Source of the DNA: Stutzerimonas frequens
GTDB taxonomy: Bacteria; Pseudomonadota; Gammaproteobacteria; Pseudomonadales; Pseudomonadaceae
Reading direction: 5' to 3'
DNA: 64,000 bases
Assembly (NCBI RefSeq): GCF_024448335.1
Contig: NZ_JAMOHM010000014.1
Location: 1-64,000 of the forward strand
Positions 46,014 through 56,921 of the stretch are shown here, piece by piece. The notes under the pieces are model-generated. The model was given only the letters and a program-made list of their open reading frames with translations, did not search any database and had not been told where the DNA came from. Position numbers and translations under genes: made by a program. Position 1 is the first letter of the stretch. Each line of letters begins with the position of its first letter.

Positions 46014-47029
46014 TGTCCGAGCTTGAGGCGCGCTGTCTCGCCGCGCATATGAGAGGCGAGGCTCACGGCCTCACCGTTGTAACTGAGCTGAGCACCACGG
46101 GCATATCCCAGATGCACATCCAGCGGCGCCTTGCCGCTAACCGTCCGGCTGGTTCCGGCCTTGGCCAGCGCGCTGTAGAGCACACGTCCTTCCGCGTCCG
46201 CTACCCGCGTCCAGCAGTCAGCAGTGAAACGCAGTTCGAGAACCGCCTCACCGGGTGCCGTCGCGCTGGCGCTTTCCGAGGTCTCCACTGGCACGGTTGC
46301 ATTGCCGGAAGGCAGCTCGACCGGTGTAGATTCTGCCGGCGAGGACGCGACGCCGGACTCAGACTCGGTCAAGGGAAGCGATTGAGCCGCCTCTACACCC
46401 ACCTCGCCGGATTCGGCATCGGTCGAGGCCTGCGAGCTCTCGACAGGCGTCGACATTTCACCAGGCGACAAGGCTGATCCTTGTTCCGTCGGCTCCGCCA
46501 GCTCGACCGCAGCATCCTCATCCGCCCGATCGAGAAGATGGATTTCGGTCGTCCCGTCCGCACCCTCCACTTCGATCCGCTCCAGGGCGGAAACTGGCGG
46601 AGTCAGGGCCTCACGGGTTGAGCGCTCCTGCCACCAATACCAGGCTGCCGCAGCAAGAACGAGGAGCAGCACGAAGCCGAACAGGCGCATGAAGCTACGC
46701 GACAGCCGGCCCGGCTCCTCGATACGGCCGAGGCTGTTGACGTTACTGCCAGAAGCATTGGTACCCGTGTGCAGATCGAACTCCTGCACAAGACGGGTCT
46801 GATCAAGCCCGAGCAACTTGGCATAAGCCCGCACATAACCACGGGCAAAGGTGTGTCCCGGCAACTGGCTGAAGTCGCCGGCTTCGATACGGGCCAGCGC
46901 CCGCTCGGTGAGATTCAATTGCTGCGCTACCGCCGCGAGGGTCCAGCCCTTTTCTTCACGCGCAGATCGCAGCGTCTCGCCCGGGTTGTTGCCCATTGGT
47001 ACAGCGGATTCTTGGTGCGGCGCGGTCAT
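46010..47029 (-). CDS. rodZ: RodZ-like cell-shape protein
   Basis: Bitopic inner-membrane protein linking MreB to cell-wall synthesis. The 339-residue chain starts with a helix-turn-helix domain ([20 protein letters not shown], then [20 protein letters not shown]). It continues with one membrane segment ([18 protein letters not shown]), a long low-complexity Ser/Thr/Glu linker, and a C-terminal DUF4115 domain with [14 protein letters not shown]. The ATG overlaps the pilW stop (ATGA). Confidence 0.93.
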   Translation of the reverse strand: MTAPHQESAVPMGNNPGETLRSAREEKGWTLAAVAQQLNLTERALARIEAGDFSQLPGHTFARGYVRAYAKLLGLDQTRLVQEFDLHTGTNASGSNVNSLGRIEEPGRLSRSFMRLFGFVLLLVLAAAAWYWWQERSTREALTPPVSALERIEVEGADGTTEIHLLDRADEDAAVELAEPTEQGSALSPGEMSTPVESSQASTDAESGEVGVEAAQSLPLTESESGVASSPAESTPVELPSGNATVPVETSESASATAPGEAVLELRFTADCWTRVADAEGRVLYSALAKAGTSRTVSGKAPLDVHLGYARGAQLSYNGEAVSLASHMRGETARLKLGQ

Positions 47030-47790
47030 CGTTGCTCCGAAAGATATTGCTTGTACTCATCCGTGCCGGGATACAACCTTCTCAACTGCAGTCCGAGGCT
47101 CGCAGCCGTGTCGCGGTCCTGATGGATGTTGGCCAGGCGAATGCCAAGCAACAGGCTACGCGCATTCTGCTCGGCCAACTGGCTGAAGCTGTCGTAATAA
47201 CGTTTCGCAGGAACGTACTGCTTGTCCTCATAGGCCATGAGCGCGAGCTCAAGCAGGGCTCGCGGTTGCCGGCCGTCGAGACGCAGAGAGCGGGTGAAAT
47301 ATCGTTCGGCCTCGTCCCGCTGCCCCATCTGCAGCGCAGTCATACCGAGGTTCTGAAAGACCCGCGCACGCTCCGGATACAGGTTGTCCTCGGCGGCCTG
47401 GCTGAAACGCTCCATCGCTTCGGCATACCGTTTCTGCTCGAACAGAAAGCTGCCGTAGTTGTTGAGGATACGCGCGTCCTTGCGAGCGGAGAGCGCCTCG
47501 CGGTAGTGCTTGTCGGCCAGATCGTTCTCCATTTCGGTCTGGAACACCAGAGCCAGCGCGGCATGGGCGTCGGCGCTACGCGGGTCGATCTCGAGCGCCT
47601 TGCGTAAAGGGGTCTTGGCGCGGCCGGCAGCGCCTTGCTGCAGATAGCCGATACCCAACTGGATGTAGGCATCACGCGCCTCACGCCGTCCCTGGTCGGT
47701 CCTCAGCGGATCAACGGTGCCAGAAGACACACAACCGGCCAACAGGCCGGTCAGTAGAAGCAGCAGCGCAGCGCGCAGAGTCATCAGCAT
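47026..47790 (-). CDS. pilW: Type IV pilus pilotin PilF/PilW
   Basis: Outer-membrane lipoprotein with TPR repeats that localizes the PilQ secretin. The lipobox is LLAGC, followed by about six TPR-like helical pairs (AYIQLGIGYLQQG, AHAALALVFQ, RILNNYGSFLFEQ, RVFQNLGMTALQMG). The 254-residue length is standard. Two ATGs lie two codons apart; GAGGGGG is better spaced for the second (47784). Confidence 0.93.
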   Translation of the reverse strand: MLMTLRAALLLLLTGLLAGCVSSGTVDPLRTDQGRREARDAYIQLGIGYLQQGAAGRAKTPLRKALEIDPRSADAHAALALVFQTEMENDLADKHYREALSARKDARILNNYGSFLFEQKRYAEAMERFSQAAEDNLYPERARVFQNLGMTALQMGQRDEAERYFTRSLRLDGRQPRALLELALMAYEDKQYVPAKRYYDSFSQLAEQNARSLLLGIRLANIHQDRDTAASLGLQLRRLYPGTDEYKQYLSEQR

Positions 47791-47795
47791 CCCCC

Positions 47796-48944
47796 TCAGG
47801 ATCGGTTCGAAGCCATGTGCGCCGCACCCGGCTCGCTCTGCAGCTCGCGCACAGCGATGTAACGCTCGCTTCGACGCGTCCGGTCCAGAACCTGGCCGAC
47901 CAGCTGACCGCAGGCCGCGTCGATGTCTTCGCCGCGGGTGGTACGCACCGTCACATTGTGCCCGCCTTTGTGCAGGATGTCCTGAAAACGGCGGATGGCA
48001 TTGTTGCTCGGCCGCTCATATCCGGAATGAGGGAACGGATTGAATGGAATCAGATTGATCTTGCACGGGATACCCGCCAGCAAGGCGATCATCTGCTCGG
48101 CGTGCTCGGGCTGATCGTTGACACCTTTGAGCAAGGTGTACTCAACGGTCAGCACACGCTTCTCGCCAAGCCTCGAGACATAACGCTTGCACGCCTCGAG
48201 CAGGACATCCAGCGGATACTTCTTGTTGATCGGCACCAGCTGATCACGCAGCGCATCGTTCGGAGCATGCAGCGACAGCGCCAGCGATACATCGATGACC
48301 TTCGCCAGCTCATCGATCATCGGCACGACGCCGGAGGTCGATAGAGTCACCTTGCGCTTGGATATGCCGTAGCCGAGATCATCCATCATGATCTGCATAG
48401 CGGCGACGACATTGTCGAAATTCAGCAACGGCTCGCCCATCCCCATCATCACCACATTGGTGATGGCGCGATCGATCTTCGCCGGGACGGTGCCGAATGA
48501 TTTGTTGGCAATCCAGACCTGACCGATCACCTCGGCCGCCGTGAGATTGCTGTTGAAACCTTGCTTGCCGGTGGAACAGAAGCTGCAATCCAGCGCGCAG
48601 CCGGCCTGGGAGGAAACGCACAGCGTGCCGCGGCCACCTTGCGGGATGTAAACCGTTTCCACACAGCTGCCCGAAGCGACACGTACGACCCATTTACGGG
48701 TACCGTCGCTGGAGATGTCTTCGCTGACGATCTCCGGGCCGCGAATCTCGGCACAGGCCTTGAGCTTTTCGCGCAGGGCCTTGCCGAGATTGCTCATGGC
48801 ATCGAAATCATCGACGCCAAAGTGGTGAATCCATTTCATCACCTGACCGGCGCGAAAACGCTTCTCTCCGATGGACTCGAAGAAGCTTTCCAGTTGCGAC
48901 TGGGTCAGACCCAGCAGATTCACCTTACCGGTCGTGGCAATCAT
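47796..48944 (-). CDS. rlmN: Dual-specificity rRNA/tRNA methyltransferase RlmN
   Basis: Radical SAM enzyme methylating C2 of A2503 in 23S rRNA and A37 in some tRNAs. The radical SAM cluster motif CALDCSFC is at about residues 116-123. The family's [13 protein letters not shown] and [18 protein letters not shown] blocks contain the methyl-carrying Cys. I start at ATG 48944 ([13 protein letters not shown]) with GAAGG upstream; the GTG at 48953 adds three residues. Confidence 0.97.
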
Positions 48945-48963
48945 TGGATTCACCTTCGCTCAC

Positions 48964-49395
48964 TCAGCGAATGCGTGCGCACACTTCGGTGGCAGCGAAG
49001 AAGTAGGCGATTTCGCGGGCGGCCGAGGCTTCCGAATCGGAACCGTGAACGGCGTTCTCGTCGATGGAGACAGCGAAGTCAGCGCGGATGGTACCCGGAG
49101 CAGCTTCCTTCGGGTTGGTAGCGCCCATCAGCTCACGGTTCTTGGCAATGGCGTTCTCGCCTTCGAGCACCTGAACGATGACCGGACCGGAAGTCATGAA
49201 GGCAACCAGATCCTTGAAGAAGCCACGCTCGCTGTGCTCGGCGTAGAAACCAGCGGCTTCGCGCTCGGACAGCTGAACCATCTTGGAAGCGACGACGCGC
49301 AGGCCGGCCTTCTCGAAACGGGTGGTGATTTCGCCGATCACGTTCTTGGCGACAGCGTCAGGCTTGATGATGGAGAAGGTGCGTTGCAGGGCCAT
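48964..49395 (-). CDS. ndk: Nucleoside diphosphate kinase
   Basis: Transfers the gamma phosphate between nucleoside triphosphates and diphosphates (143 residues). It begins [20 protein letters not shown]. The phospho-histidine is in the [12 protein letters not shown] region, and [17 protein letters not shown] is the conserved Kpn-loop stretch. It lies between iscX and rlmN in the usual pseudomonad order. A hairpin (ACCCGCG/CGCGGGT, 49435-49455) lies upstream of it. Confidence 0.97.
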
Positions 49396-49560
49396 GTAGG
49401 ACTCCAAAACTGATGGGTTAAAGCGAACGAGTAAACCCGCGGATTATACGCGGGTCGCTGGCAAAACATAAGGGTAGAGGGCAGTACCTGGACGAGCCGA
49501 CCGGCCGCCGAACGGCTGCATCGGCCGCATTCCAGGCAGGAGCGAAAAAAACGCGACGAC

Positions 49561-49761
49561 CTACTCGGCCTCTTCAATCCAGGCAGACTGGATCGCTTCG
49601 AGCACCTTCTCGCCGCCTCGCCCTGGCTCGTCGGTAAAGTTCGGCAGCTCCATCACCCAGCGATGCAGATCGACAAAATTCACGAAGCGCGGGTCGACAT
49701 CGGTCTTGCTCTCGGCCAGCTCGATGGCGATCTCTTGTACATCCGTCCACTTCAGTTGCAT
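49561..49761 (-). CDS. iscX: Fe-S assembly protein IscX
   Basis: Small acidic protein (66 residues) that binds IscS and iron and tunes cluster synthesis. The conserved LKWTDVQEIAIEL and FVDLHRWVMELPNF are visible. ATG 49761 lies 11 bases after the fdx stop. It is the last isc gene; about 165 bases separate it from ndk. Confidence 0.95.
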   Translation of the reverse strand: MQLKWTDVQEIAIELAESKTDVDPRFVNFVDLHRWVMELPNFTDEPGRGGEKVLEAIQSAWIEEAE

Positions 49762-49772
49762 GGTCCGCTTCC

Positions 49773-50111
49773 TCAATGCCCTTCCGACACCTGATTGATC
49801 GTGTACTTGGGTATTTCCACGACCAAGTCGGTATCCGCCACAACCGCCTGACAGGAGAGCCGCGAATTCGGCTCCAGCCCCCAGGCCTTGTCGAGCATGT
49901 CATCTTCGAGTTCGTCTGACGCCTCGAGCGACTGGAAACCCTCGCGGATCACCACATGACAGGTCGTGCACGCGCAGGACTTCTCGCAGGCATGCTCGAT
50001 ATCGATGCCATTACGCAGCGCGGCGTCCAGCACAGTCTCGCCAGCCTGAGCCTCGATGACAGCCCCTTCGGGGCAATGGTCAACGTTAGGCAGGAAAATG
50101 ATTTGCGGCAT
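49773..50111 (-). CDS. fdx: [2Fe-2S] adrenodoxin-type ferredoxin of the ISC system
   Basis: Electron donor for cluster assembly (112 residues). The [2Fe-2S] ligands are Cys42, Cys48, Cys51 (CEKSCACTTC) and Cys87 (RLSCQAV). It follows hscA by five bases in the isc operon. Confidence 0.97.
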   Translation of the reverse strand: MPQIIFLPNVDHCPEGAVIEAQAGETVLDAALRNGIDIEHACEKSCACTTCHVVIREGFQSLEASDELEDDMLDKAWGLEPNSRLSCQAVVADTDLVVEIPKYTINQVSEGH

Positions 50112-50116
50112 TCGGG

Positions 50117-51979
50117 TTAATCCTCGATATCGTTGAGCCGCCGTCCGGCCAGCGCGGCCTTGACGGTGGAGTCCAGACGACGCGCAGCAAAGGCGTCGGT
50201 GATCTGGCTCAGGCGTTTGGTCTGGCGCTCGATGGCGGACACGTCTTGGCTGTCGAGCAGCGTGCGCAACTCTTCCATCTGCGCTTCGATGGCAGCGCGC
50301 TCCTCAGCAGCAAGCAGGCGCTCGCCATCGGCTTCCAATGCTGCCTCGACGGCCTCCAGCAGACGCTGAGCCTCAACCAGCTGCTCACGCAAGGCGCGCG
50401 CATGACGATCGTCGTCCGCCTTGCGGAACGAATCCTCCAACATTCGGGCTATTTCGCCATCGGTCAGCCCATAAGACGGCTTGACCTGAATGTTGGCCTC
50501 GACCCCTGATGCGAGCTCTCGAGCAGAAACACTGAGCAGGCCGTCGGCGTCGACCTGGAATGTCACGCGAATCTTGGCAGCACCGGCAACCATCGGCGGA
50601 ATGCCGCGCAGCTCGAACCGCGCCAACGACCGGCAGTCAGCGATCAGCTCGCGCTCGCCCTGCAGCACGTGAATCATCATGGCCGTCTGGCCATCTTTGT
50701 AGGTGGTGAAGTCCTGAGCGCGAGCCACCGGTATCGTGGTGTTGCGCGGAATGATCTTCTCCATCAGTCCGCCCATGGTTTCCAGCCCCAACGACAGCGG
50801 GATCACATCGAGCAGCAGCAACTCTTCGCCATCACGATTGTTGCCAGCCAGCGTTTCGGCCTGGATCGCGGCGCCGATCGCCACGACTTCATCAGGATCG
50901 ATATCGGTCAGCGGCTCACGACCGAACAGCTGCCCGACCGCGGAGCGCACCCTGGGCACCCGCGTCGAGCCGCCCACCATGACCACCGCGGTGATTTCTT
51001 CAAGCTCCACGCCGGAATCACGCACGGCGCGCCGGCAGGCCTTCAGGCTACGCGCAACCAAGGGCTCGATCAGGGAATCGAAAGTTTCCCGGCGCAGCTC
51101 GCCCGACCAACCAGCGTAATTGATCGTGACCGCGTCAGCCGAACTGAGGCGTTCCTTCGCATCACAGGCGAGCTTCAGCAACTCGCGCTGGCTACCCGGA
51201 GTCAGGTCGCCGGAGACACCAGCCTGCACGACGATCCAGTCAGCCACGGCATGATCGAAGTCATCACCACCCAGCGCGGTATCGCCGCCGGTCGCCAATA
51301 CTTCGAACACCCCCTTGGTCAACCTCAGAATCGAGATGTCGAACGTGCCACCGCCCAGATCGTAGATCGCGACGACGCCCTCTGCTTGCCGATCTAGGCC
51401 ATAGGCCACAGCCGCAGCGGTCGGCTCGTTGAGCAGCCGCAGCACGTTGAGCCCGGCAATACGTGCGGCATCCTTGGTTGCCTGGCGCTGAGCATCGTCG
51501 AAATATGCCGGCACGGTGATTACTGCACCGACAAGCTCGCCCCCCAGACTGGCCTCTGCCCGCTGACGCAACGTTCGAAGTATCTCAGCGGACACCTCAA
51601 CCGGACTCCTGGCCCCCTGCACCGTCTCGATGAAAGGCATTTGCGATTCGCCTTCGCGGAAACGATAGGGCAACTGCTCCCCCAGCTGCTTGACGTCGGC
51701 CAACCCACGCCCCATCAGGCGCTTGATCGAACTGATGGTATTGAAGGGATCGCTCGCGGCGGCAAGCTTGGCTTGCGCACCCACCTCAACATAATCAGGG
51801 TGATAACGCACGACAGAAGGCAGAATCACCTGTCCTTCGGCGTCGGGCAGCGGCGCGGTGATACCACTGCGCAGCGCAGCCACGAGGGAATTGGTGGTGC
51901 CCAGGTCTATTCCTACAGCCAGGCGGCGTTGATGAGGCTGTGGGCTCTGTCCTGGCTCGGCAATCTGAAGTAAGGCCAT
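50117..51979 (-). CDS. hscA: Hsp70-type chaperone HscA
   Basis: Chaperone that, with HscB, releases Fe-S clusters from IscU (620 residues). The nucleotide-binding domain has [34 protein letters not shown] and [15 protein letters not shown]; the substrate domain starts near residue 380. It stands between hscB and fdx. Confidence 0.97.
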   Translation of the reverse strand: MALLQIAEPGQSPQPHQRRLAVGIDLGTTNSLVAALRSGITAPLPDAEGQVILPSVVRYHPDYVEVGAQAKLAAASDPFNTISSIKRLMGRGLADVKQLGEQLPYRFREGESQMPFIETVQGARSPVEVSAEILRTLRQRAEASLGGELVGAVITVPAYFDDAQRQATKDAARIAGLNVLRLLNEPTAAAVAYGLDRQAEGVVAIYDLGGGTFDISILRLTKGVFEVLATGGDTALGGDDFDHAVADWIVVQAGVSGDLTPGSQRELLKLACDAKERLSSADAVTINYAGWSGELRRETFDSLIEPLVARSLKACRRAVRDSGVELEEITAVVMVGGSTRVPRVRSAVGQLFGREPLTDIDPDEVVAIGAAIQAETLAGNNRDGEELLLLDVIPLSLGLETMGGLMEKIIPRNTTIPVARAQDFTTYKDGQTAMMIHVLQGERELIADCRSLARFELRGIPPMVAGAAKIRVTFQVDADGLLSVSARELASGVEANIQVKPSYGLTDGEIARMLEDSFRKADDDRHARALREQLVEAQRLLEAVEAALEADGERLLAAEERAAIEAQMEELRTLLDSQDVSAIERQTKRLSQITDAFAARRLDSTVKAALAGRRLNDIED

Positions 51980-52020
51980 GTCTGTCTGATATCGGGCGCA
52001 GCGTCTGGCACTGCGCGGGG

Positions 52021-52542
52021 TTAATCGTCGAGGCGCTCTTCGAGTTGGCGCACTTCCTGGGTCAGCTTGTCGAGAAACTGCATTCGCCGCACCAGCCGTT
52101 CGGCATCGGCGCGACGCGCCGGAAGTTGCCAGACCTGCGCAAAGTCGTCGTTCAGCTTTTGCTGGGCCTGCTTGAGCCGCGACTTGAAGGCAGCGACGCC
52201 GTCCAAATCCGCCTGTTCATGGAGCTCTTCGAGCTCCTCGCGCCAATGCATCTGCTGCATCAGGAAATCAGGATCCTGAACCGTGGCCTCCAGCGGCACG
52301 TCATGCCCTTCGAGGGCTAGCAGATAGCGCGCCCGCCGACTCGGAATCCGCAGCGTCTGGTATGCCTCATTGAGATTGGCAGACCGCTCGAGCGCTTGAC
52401 GCTGCTCGCTCTCGCTGGCATCCGCAAAACGGTCGGGATGAGTCTGACGAGCGAGCTCGCGGTAACGATCGGCTAGTCGCTCAAGATCCAGATCGAAATC
52501 CGGCTTCAGCTCGAACAATGCGAAATGACAAGGAGTACCCAC
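52021..52542 (-). CDS. hscB: J-domain co-chaperone HscB
   Basis: Delivers IscU to HscA (173 residues). The J domain (about 1-75) carries the HPD triad in [10 protein letters not shown]; the C-terminal three-helix bundle binds IscU. The start is GTG at 52542 ([15 protein letters not shown]), with GAGGA seven bases upstream and seven bases after the iscA stop. The open frame further upstream lies within iscA. Confidence 0.95.
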   Translation of the reverse strand: MGTPCHFALFELKPDFDLDLERLADRYRELARQTHPDRFADASESEQRQALERSANLNEAYQTLRIPSRRARYLLALEGHDVPLEATVQDPDFLMQQMHWREELEELHEQADLDGVAAFKSRLKQAQQKLNDDFAQVWQLPARRADAERLVRRMQFLDKLTQEVRQLEERLDD

Positions 52543-52549
52543 AGCGTCC

Positions 52550-52873
52550 TCAGATGTTGAAGCTCTCGCCGCAGCCGCACTCGCCACGAACGTTCGGGTT
52601 GTTGAACTTGAAGCCCTCGTTAAGGCCTTCACGAACGAAATCGAGTTCGGTTCCGTCGAGATAGACGAGACTCTTGGGGTCGATGATCACCTTGACCCCG
52701 TGGCTTTCGAACACCGAGTCCTCGGCGGCGGTCTCGTCGACAAACTCCAGCACGTAAGCCAGACCAGAGCAGCCGGTGGTGCGAACTCCCAGCCTCACGC
52801 CCACGCCTTTGCCGCGCCCCTCAAGGGAGCGGCGGACATGCTGCGCGGCAGCGGGCGTCATGGTGATAGCCAT
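52550..52873 (-). CDS. iscA: A-type Fe-S carrier protein IscA
   Basis: Carrier that accepts and transfers Fe-S clusters (107 residues). Conserved ligands Cys35 ([10 protein letters not shown]), Cys99 and Cys101 (GECGCGESF) are present. It is in the isc operon between iscU and hscB. Confidence 0.97.
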   Translation of the reverse strand: MAITMTPAAAQHVRRSLEGRGKGVGVRLGVRTTGCSGLAYVLEFVDETAAEDSVFESHGVKVIIDPKSLVYLDGTELDFVREGLNEGFKFNNPNVRGECGCGESFNI

Positions 52874-52884
52874 CGCAACGCTCC

Positions 52885-53271
52885 TTAAAGCAGACCTTTC
52901 TTTTCACGGTAGTCACGCACTGCCGCCTTGATCGCGTCTTCGGCGAGTACCGAGCAGTGAATCTTGACCGGCGGCAGCGCCAGCTCTTCGGCCAGCTGCG
53001 TGTTCTTGATGGTCTCCGCTTCTTCCAGGGTTTTGCCCTTCATCCACTCGGTAGCAAGCGAGCTGGAGGCGATGGCGGAGCCGCAACCATAGGTCTTGAA
53101 CTTGGCATCTTCAATGACACCCTGCTCGTTGACCTTGATCTGCAAACGCATCACGTCGCCACATGCCGGCGCGCCTACCATGCCGGTACCGATGCTCGGG
53201 TCTTCAGCGTCGAACTTGCCGACGTTGCGCGGGTTTTCGTAGTGGTCGATGACCTTGTCACTGTATGCCAT
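52885..53271 (-). CDS. iscU: Fe-S cluster scaffold IscU
   Basis: Scaffold on which [2Fe-2S] and [4Fe-4S] clusters are built (128 residues). Ligands Cys37 (PACGDVM), Cys63 (YGCGSAI) and Cys106 (IHCSVLA) are visible, as is the HscA recognition motif LPPVK. It is a typical isc operon member. Confidence 0.97.
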   Translation of the reverse strand: MAYSDKVIDHYENPRNVGKFDAEDPSIGTGMVGAPACGDVMRLQIKVNEQGVIEDAKFKTYGCGSAIASSSLATEWMKGKTLEEAETIKNTQLAEELALPPVKIHCSVLAEDAIKAAVRDYREKKGLL

Positions 53272-53315
53272 GGTGAAATCCTCTCTATATCAGGCGATGC
53301 GGCGTTAGACGCCAG

Positions 53316-54530
53316 TCAGTGGGCTTGCCACTCGACCTTGGAAATGTCGACGCCATCTTTGAACATGTCCCACAGGGGCGAAAGCTCTCGCAGCTTGGTC
53401 ACGGCTTCGCAAACCTTCTGCGCTGCGTAGTCGATTTCCTCTTCGGTGGTGAATCGACCAAAACTGAAGCGAATGGAGCTGTGCGCCAGCTCATCGTTGC
53501 GCCCCAATGCACGCAGCACATAGGAAGGCTCCAACGAAGCAGATGTACAGGCGGACCCAGAAGATACCGCCAGATCCTTGAGGGCCATGATCAGCGACTC
53601 ACCCTCGACATAATTGAAGCTGAGGTTGAGGTTGTGCGGGACACGCGCAGTCATGCTGCCATTGACGTACAGCTCTTCCAGGTGCTCGACCTGCTTGTAG
53701 AAGCGATCCCGCAGAGCGCGAATACGCTCGTTTTCCTGAGCCATCTCCAGCTTGGCCAAATGAAAGGCCTCGCCCATTCCGACCAGCTGATGAGTAGCCA
53801 GGGTACCGGAGCGCATGCCCCGCTCGTGGCCACCGCCATGCATCTGCGCCTCGAGGCGCACGCGCGGCTTACGGCGAACATAGAGCGCACCGACCCCCTT
53901 CGGGCCGTAGGTCTTATGAGCAGAAAAGGACATCAGATCGACCTTCATCTTCTCCAGATCGATCTCGACCTTGCCGGTCGACTGCGCCGCATCGACGTGG
54001 AAAAGAATGCCGCGAGAGCGCGTCAGCTCGCCAATGGCGGTGATGTCATTGATGGTGCCGATTTCGTTGTTCACGTGCATGACCGACACAAGAATGGTGT
54101 CGTCGCGCAATGCAGCTTCAACCATCGCCGGCGTGACGATGCCATCCTCGCCCGGCTCGATGTAGGTCACCTCGAAGCCTTCGCGCTCGAGCTGTCGGGT
54201 GGTATCCAGTACGGCCTTGTGCTCGATCTTGGTGGTGACGATGTGCTTGCCCTTGGACGCATAGAAATGTGCGACGCCCTTGATGGCCAGGTTGTCCGAC
54301 TCGGTCGCACCAGATGTCCAGACGATCTCCCGCGGGTCGGCATTGACCAGCTCGGCAACCTGACGGCGCGCATTTTCCACCGCCTCTTCGGCTTTCCAGC
54401 CGAAGGCGTGGGAGCGTGAAGCCGGGTTACCAAAATTGCCTTCATTGGTGAGGCATTCGATCATCTTGGCAGCGACACGAGGATCCACCGGGGTAGTGGC
54501 GGAATAGTCGAGGTAAATCGGCAATTTCAT
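53316..54530 (-). CDS. iscS: Cysteine desulfurase IscS
   Basis: PLP enzyme that removes sulfur from cysteine for Fe-S clusters and thiolated tRNA (404 residues). The PLP lysine is in [16 protein letters not shown] and the persulfide Cys in [15 protein letters not shown]. The N-terminus [17 protein letters not shown] is canonical. It lies 31 bases after iscR. Confidence 0.97.
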   Translation of the reverse strand: MKLPIYLDYSATTPVDPRVAAKMIECLTNEGNFGNPASRSHAFGWKAEEAVENARRQVAELVNADPREIVWTSGATESDNLAIKGVAHFYASKGKHIVTTKIEHKAVLDTTRQLEREGFEVTYIEPGEDGIVTPAMVEAALRDDTILVSVMHVNNEIGTINDITAIGELTRSRGILFHVDAAQSTGKVEIDLEKMKVDLMSFSAHKTYGPKGVGALYVRRKPRVRLEAQMHGGGHERGMRSGTLATHQLVGMGEAFHLAKLEMAQENERIRALRDRFYKQVEHLEELYVNGSMTARVPHNLNLSFNYVEGESLIMALKDLAVSSGSACTSASLEPSYVLRALGRNDELAHSSIRFSFGRFTTEEEIDYAAQKVCEAVTKLRELSPLWDMFKDGVDISKVEWQAH

Positions 54531-54561
54531 TCAGATATCTCCTATCAGGCGGTCGCCCTGC

Positions 54562-55053
54562 TCATTCGATGGCGGACGCTTCTATCTTGTCCATTTGCGG
54601 CAACGAGCCCCCGGCCTTGCGCATATCCTGGCGCAGAGCGACCTGCTGCACGTCCTGGCGATTGACCAGGTCGGCCAGACTGATGCCACTGAGGAATTCA
54701 TGGATTCGATCACTGAGATCGCACCACAGGTGATGGGTCAGGCAGGTATCGCCGGAGTGACAGCCTCCTAAGCCTTGGCAACGTGTCGCATCGACGGATT
54801 CGTTGACCGCATCGATTACCTGAGCGACCTGAATATCGGCCATGTCGCGCGAGAGCTGATAACCGCCCCCCGGGCCACGCACACTGGTCACCAAAGCGCT
54901 GCGGCGGAGCTTGGCAAACAGCTGCTCAAGATAGGAAAGCGAGATCCCCTGACGTTCGGAAATATCGGCCAAAGAGACCGGACCATGCTGGGCATGGAGC
55001 GCCAGATCAAGCATGGCGGTCACGGCATAACGGCCTTTGGTGGTCAATCGCAT
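54562..55053 (-). CDS. iscR: Fe-S cluster regulator IscR
   Basis: Rrf2-family repressor that senses the Fe-S supply and controls the isc operon (163 residues). The winged helix is in [20 protein letters not shown]; cluster ligands Cys92, Cys98, Cys104 and His107 are in [18 protein letters not shown]. It is the first isc gene, with a type-1-like IscR site at its promoter. Confidence 0.97.
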   Translation of the reverse strand: MRLTTKGRYAVTAMLDLALHAQHGPVSLADISERQGISLSYLEQLFAKLRRSALVTSVRGPGGGYQLSRDMADIQVAQVIDAVNESVDATRCQGLGGCHSGDTCLTHHLWCDLSDRIHEFLSGISLADLVNRQDVQQVALRQDMRKAGGSLPQMDKIEASAIE

Positions 55054-55084
55054 CGGTCTGCACCAAGCATTACGGTTTGGCGCA

Positions 55085-55117
55085 AGTATGCTATTCCCGA
55101 GTATTTAAGTCAACTAT
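55085..55117 (-). promoter_or_regulatory. iscR promoter with IscR-type operator
   Basis: On the minus strand TTGACT (55108-55113) and CATACT (55085-55090) are spaced by 17 bases. The overlapping sequence ATAGTTGACTTAAATACTCG and its continuation GGAATAG (55091-55117) resemble type-1 IscR sites of E. coli, giving autorepression. A further partial copy (CCCGACTAAATCAATAG) lies just upstream at about 55123-55139. Confidence 0.75.
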
Positions 55118-55214
55118 AAGACCTATTGATTTAGTCGGGCTTTATTTGTCTGCAGGTGAAGACCGCCCGATCGGAAACAGCCGCATGATACCAGCTGCTG
55201 CCAGCACCCGCACT

Positions 55215-55991
55215 TCATGCACGCGGCTCGCCGCCTTCGGATTTCACCTCCACGAAATCCTCCTCGCGCAGTTCGGGCAACTCCTTGGCGCAATAGTCAC
55301 TCCCGAGCGCCTTGAGCGCCCCGCACATGCCCTCCAGACGCTCTTCAACCGCCTGCACGTGATCCAGCAACTGCCCAATCGCTCGCGCTACCGGATCGGG
55401 CATGTCCTCGCTGACCCCATAGGCATCGAAACCGATCTTCTCGGCGATGGCCTTACGTCTTGCTTCCTGCTCGTCGCTGGACTTCACGATGATGCGCCCC
55501 GGTATCCCGACGGCCGTGGCGCCTGGCGGAACCTCGCGCGTCACGACCGCATTCGAACCGATCTTCGCGCCCGCCCCCACAGTGAAGGGGCCGAGAATCT
55601 TCGCGCCCGCACCGACGATCACGCCATCCTCGAGCGTCGGATGGCGCTTGCCCTTGTTCCAGCTGGTCCCACCCAATGTCACGCCGTGGTAGAGCGTCAC
55701 GTCGTCACCGATCTCGGCGGTCTCACCAATGACGATACCCATCCCGTGGTCGATGAAGAAACGACGCCCGATCCGTGCACCCGGGTGAATCTCCACCCCG
55801 GTCAGCCAACGCCCGAGATTCGACGACATGCGCGCCAGCCATTTCCACTCATGCGTCCACAGCCAATGGGAAAGTCGATGGATCCAGATGGCGTGCAGCC
55901 CCGGATAACAGGTCAGCACCTCGAACGCGTTGCGGGCTGCCGGATCGCGATGGAATACGCTTTGGATGTCTTCGCGCATGCGTTCGAACAT
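55215..55991 (-). CDS. cysE: Serine O-acetyltransferase, second copy (isc-linked)
   Basis: A 258-residue hexapeptide-repeat acetyltransferase without the long N-terminal helical domain of the 39366 copy. It begins [20 protein letters not shown]; the catalytic region is [19 protein letters not shown], with [16 protein letters not shown]. Its place just upstream of iscR suggests cysteine supply for IscS. The ATG overlaps the trmJ stop (TGATG). The C-terminal ~80 residues form a helical tail. The two SATs differ in domain architecture. Confidence 0.93.
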   Translation of the reverse strand: MFERMREDIQSVFHRDPAARNAFEVLTCYPGLHAIWIHRLSHWLWTHEWKWLARMSSNLGRWLTGVEIHPGARIGRRFFIDHGMGIVIGETAEIGDDVTLYHGVTLGGTSWNKGKRHPTLEDGVIVGAGAKILGPFTVGAGAKIGSNAVVTREVPPGATAVGIPGRIIVKSSDEQEARRKAIAEKIGFDAYGVSEDMPDPVARAIGQLLDHVQAVEERLEGMCGALKALGSDYCAKELPELREEDFVEVKSEGGEPRA

Positions 55992-56767
55992 CAATCACTT
56001 CTCCGCTTGTGAGGTTCGCCGCGGGCCGCCTTTTGCGTCTCGGTGAGAATGCCCCGCAGGATGTTCATCTCCAGCTTGCTGATTCCGCTGCGCCCGTACA
56101 GCCTGCGCAGGCGCGGCATCAGATGGCGCGGCTTGGCCGGGTCGAGAAAACCGATATCCACCAGCGTCTGCTCAAGGTGGCCGAAATAGTTTTCCAGCTC
56201 GTCCACCGTGACCGGCTGCGCGTCGAGCATTGCCGTGGTCTCCAGCTTTTCCACCTTCGTCGGCCGCCCCTCTGCCGCCAGCCAGGCCATGCGCACCTCG
56301 TAGGTAAGCACCTGGACGGCAGCGGCGAGATTCAGCGAGCTGAACTGGGGATCGGACGGGATATGGACATGGTACTGGCAGCGCTGCAGCTCTTCATTGG
56401 TCAGGCCGGCGTACTCACGACCGAACACCAGCGCCACGTCGCTACCGGCGGCAGCCTGCTCCACCGATACAGCGGCGCACTCGCGCGGGTCCAGGAGCGG
56501 CCAGGGTATGCGCCGATCCCGGGCACTGGTGCCAAGCACCAGACTGCAGCCGACCAGCGCCTCTTCCAGCGTGGCGACGATCTGGGCCGAATCGAGAATA
56601 TCGGTCGCGCCGGACGCCCGGGCGACCGCGTCCGGGCTAGGAAAATCTTCCGGATCAACCAGCACCAGACGCGACAGGCCCATGTTCTTCATGGCCCGCG
56701 CCGCGCCGCCGATGTTGCCGGCGTGGCTGGTATTGACCAGCACCACTCGAATGTTCTGCAACGACAC
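55991..56767 (-). CDS. trmJ: tRNA (cytidine/uridine-2'-O-)-methyltransferase TrmJ
   Basis: SPOUT-class enzyme methylating ribose 32 of the tRNA anticodon loop. The knot features are visible: [36 protein letters not shown] and [16 protein letters not shown]. Length is 258 residues from GTG 56767 ([11 protein letters not shown]); the open frame continues about 20 codons upstream, but those residues do not fit the family. It is divergent from suhB. Confidence 0.95.
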   Translation of the reverse strand: MSLQNIRVVLVNTSHAGNIGGAARAMKNMGLSRLVLVDPEDFPSPDAVARASGATDILDSAQIVATLEEALVGCSLVLGTSARDRRIPWPLLDPRECAAVSVEQAAAGSDVALVFGREYAGLTNEELQRCQYHVHIPSDPQFSSLNLAAAVQVLTYEVRMAWLAAEGRPTKVEKLETTAMLDAQPVTVDELENYFGHLEQTLVDIGFLDPAKPRHLMPRLRRLYGRSGISKLEMNILRGILTETQKAARGEPHKRRSD

Positions 56768-56921
56768 GATGAGTCTCAGCAAGAAAACCAGCGGAAAGCT
56801 TACAGGAAGCCGCTCGCCGTCCGCCATCGACCAAAGCCTGCAGCGAGGCCGGTGACGCTACATGCGCCCGAGCTTTCCTGATAGAATTTCGCGCTTTCTT
56901 TAACGACCAGGTAATTGATCC

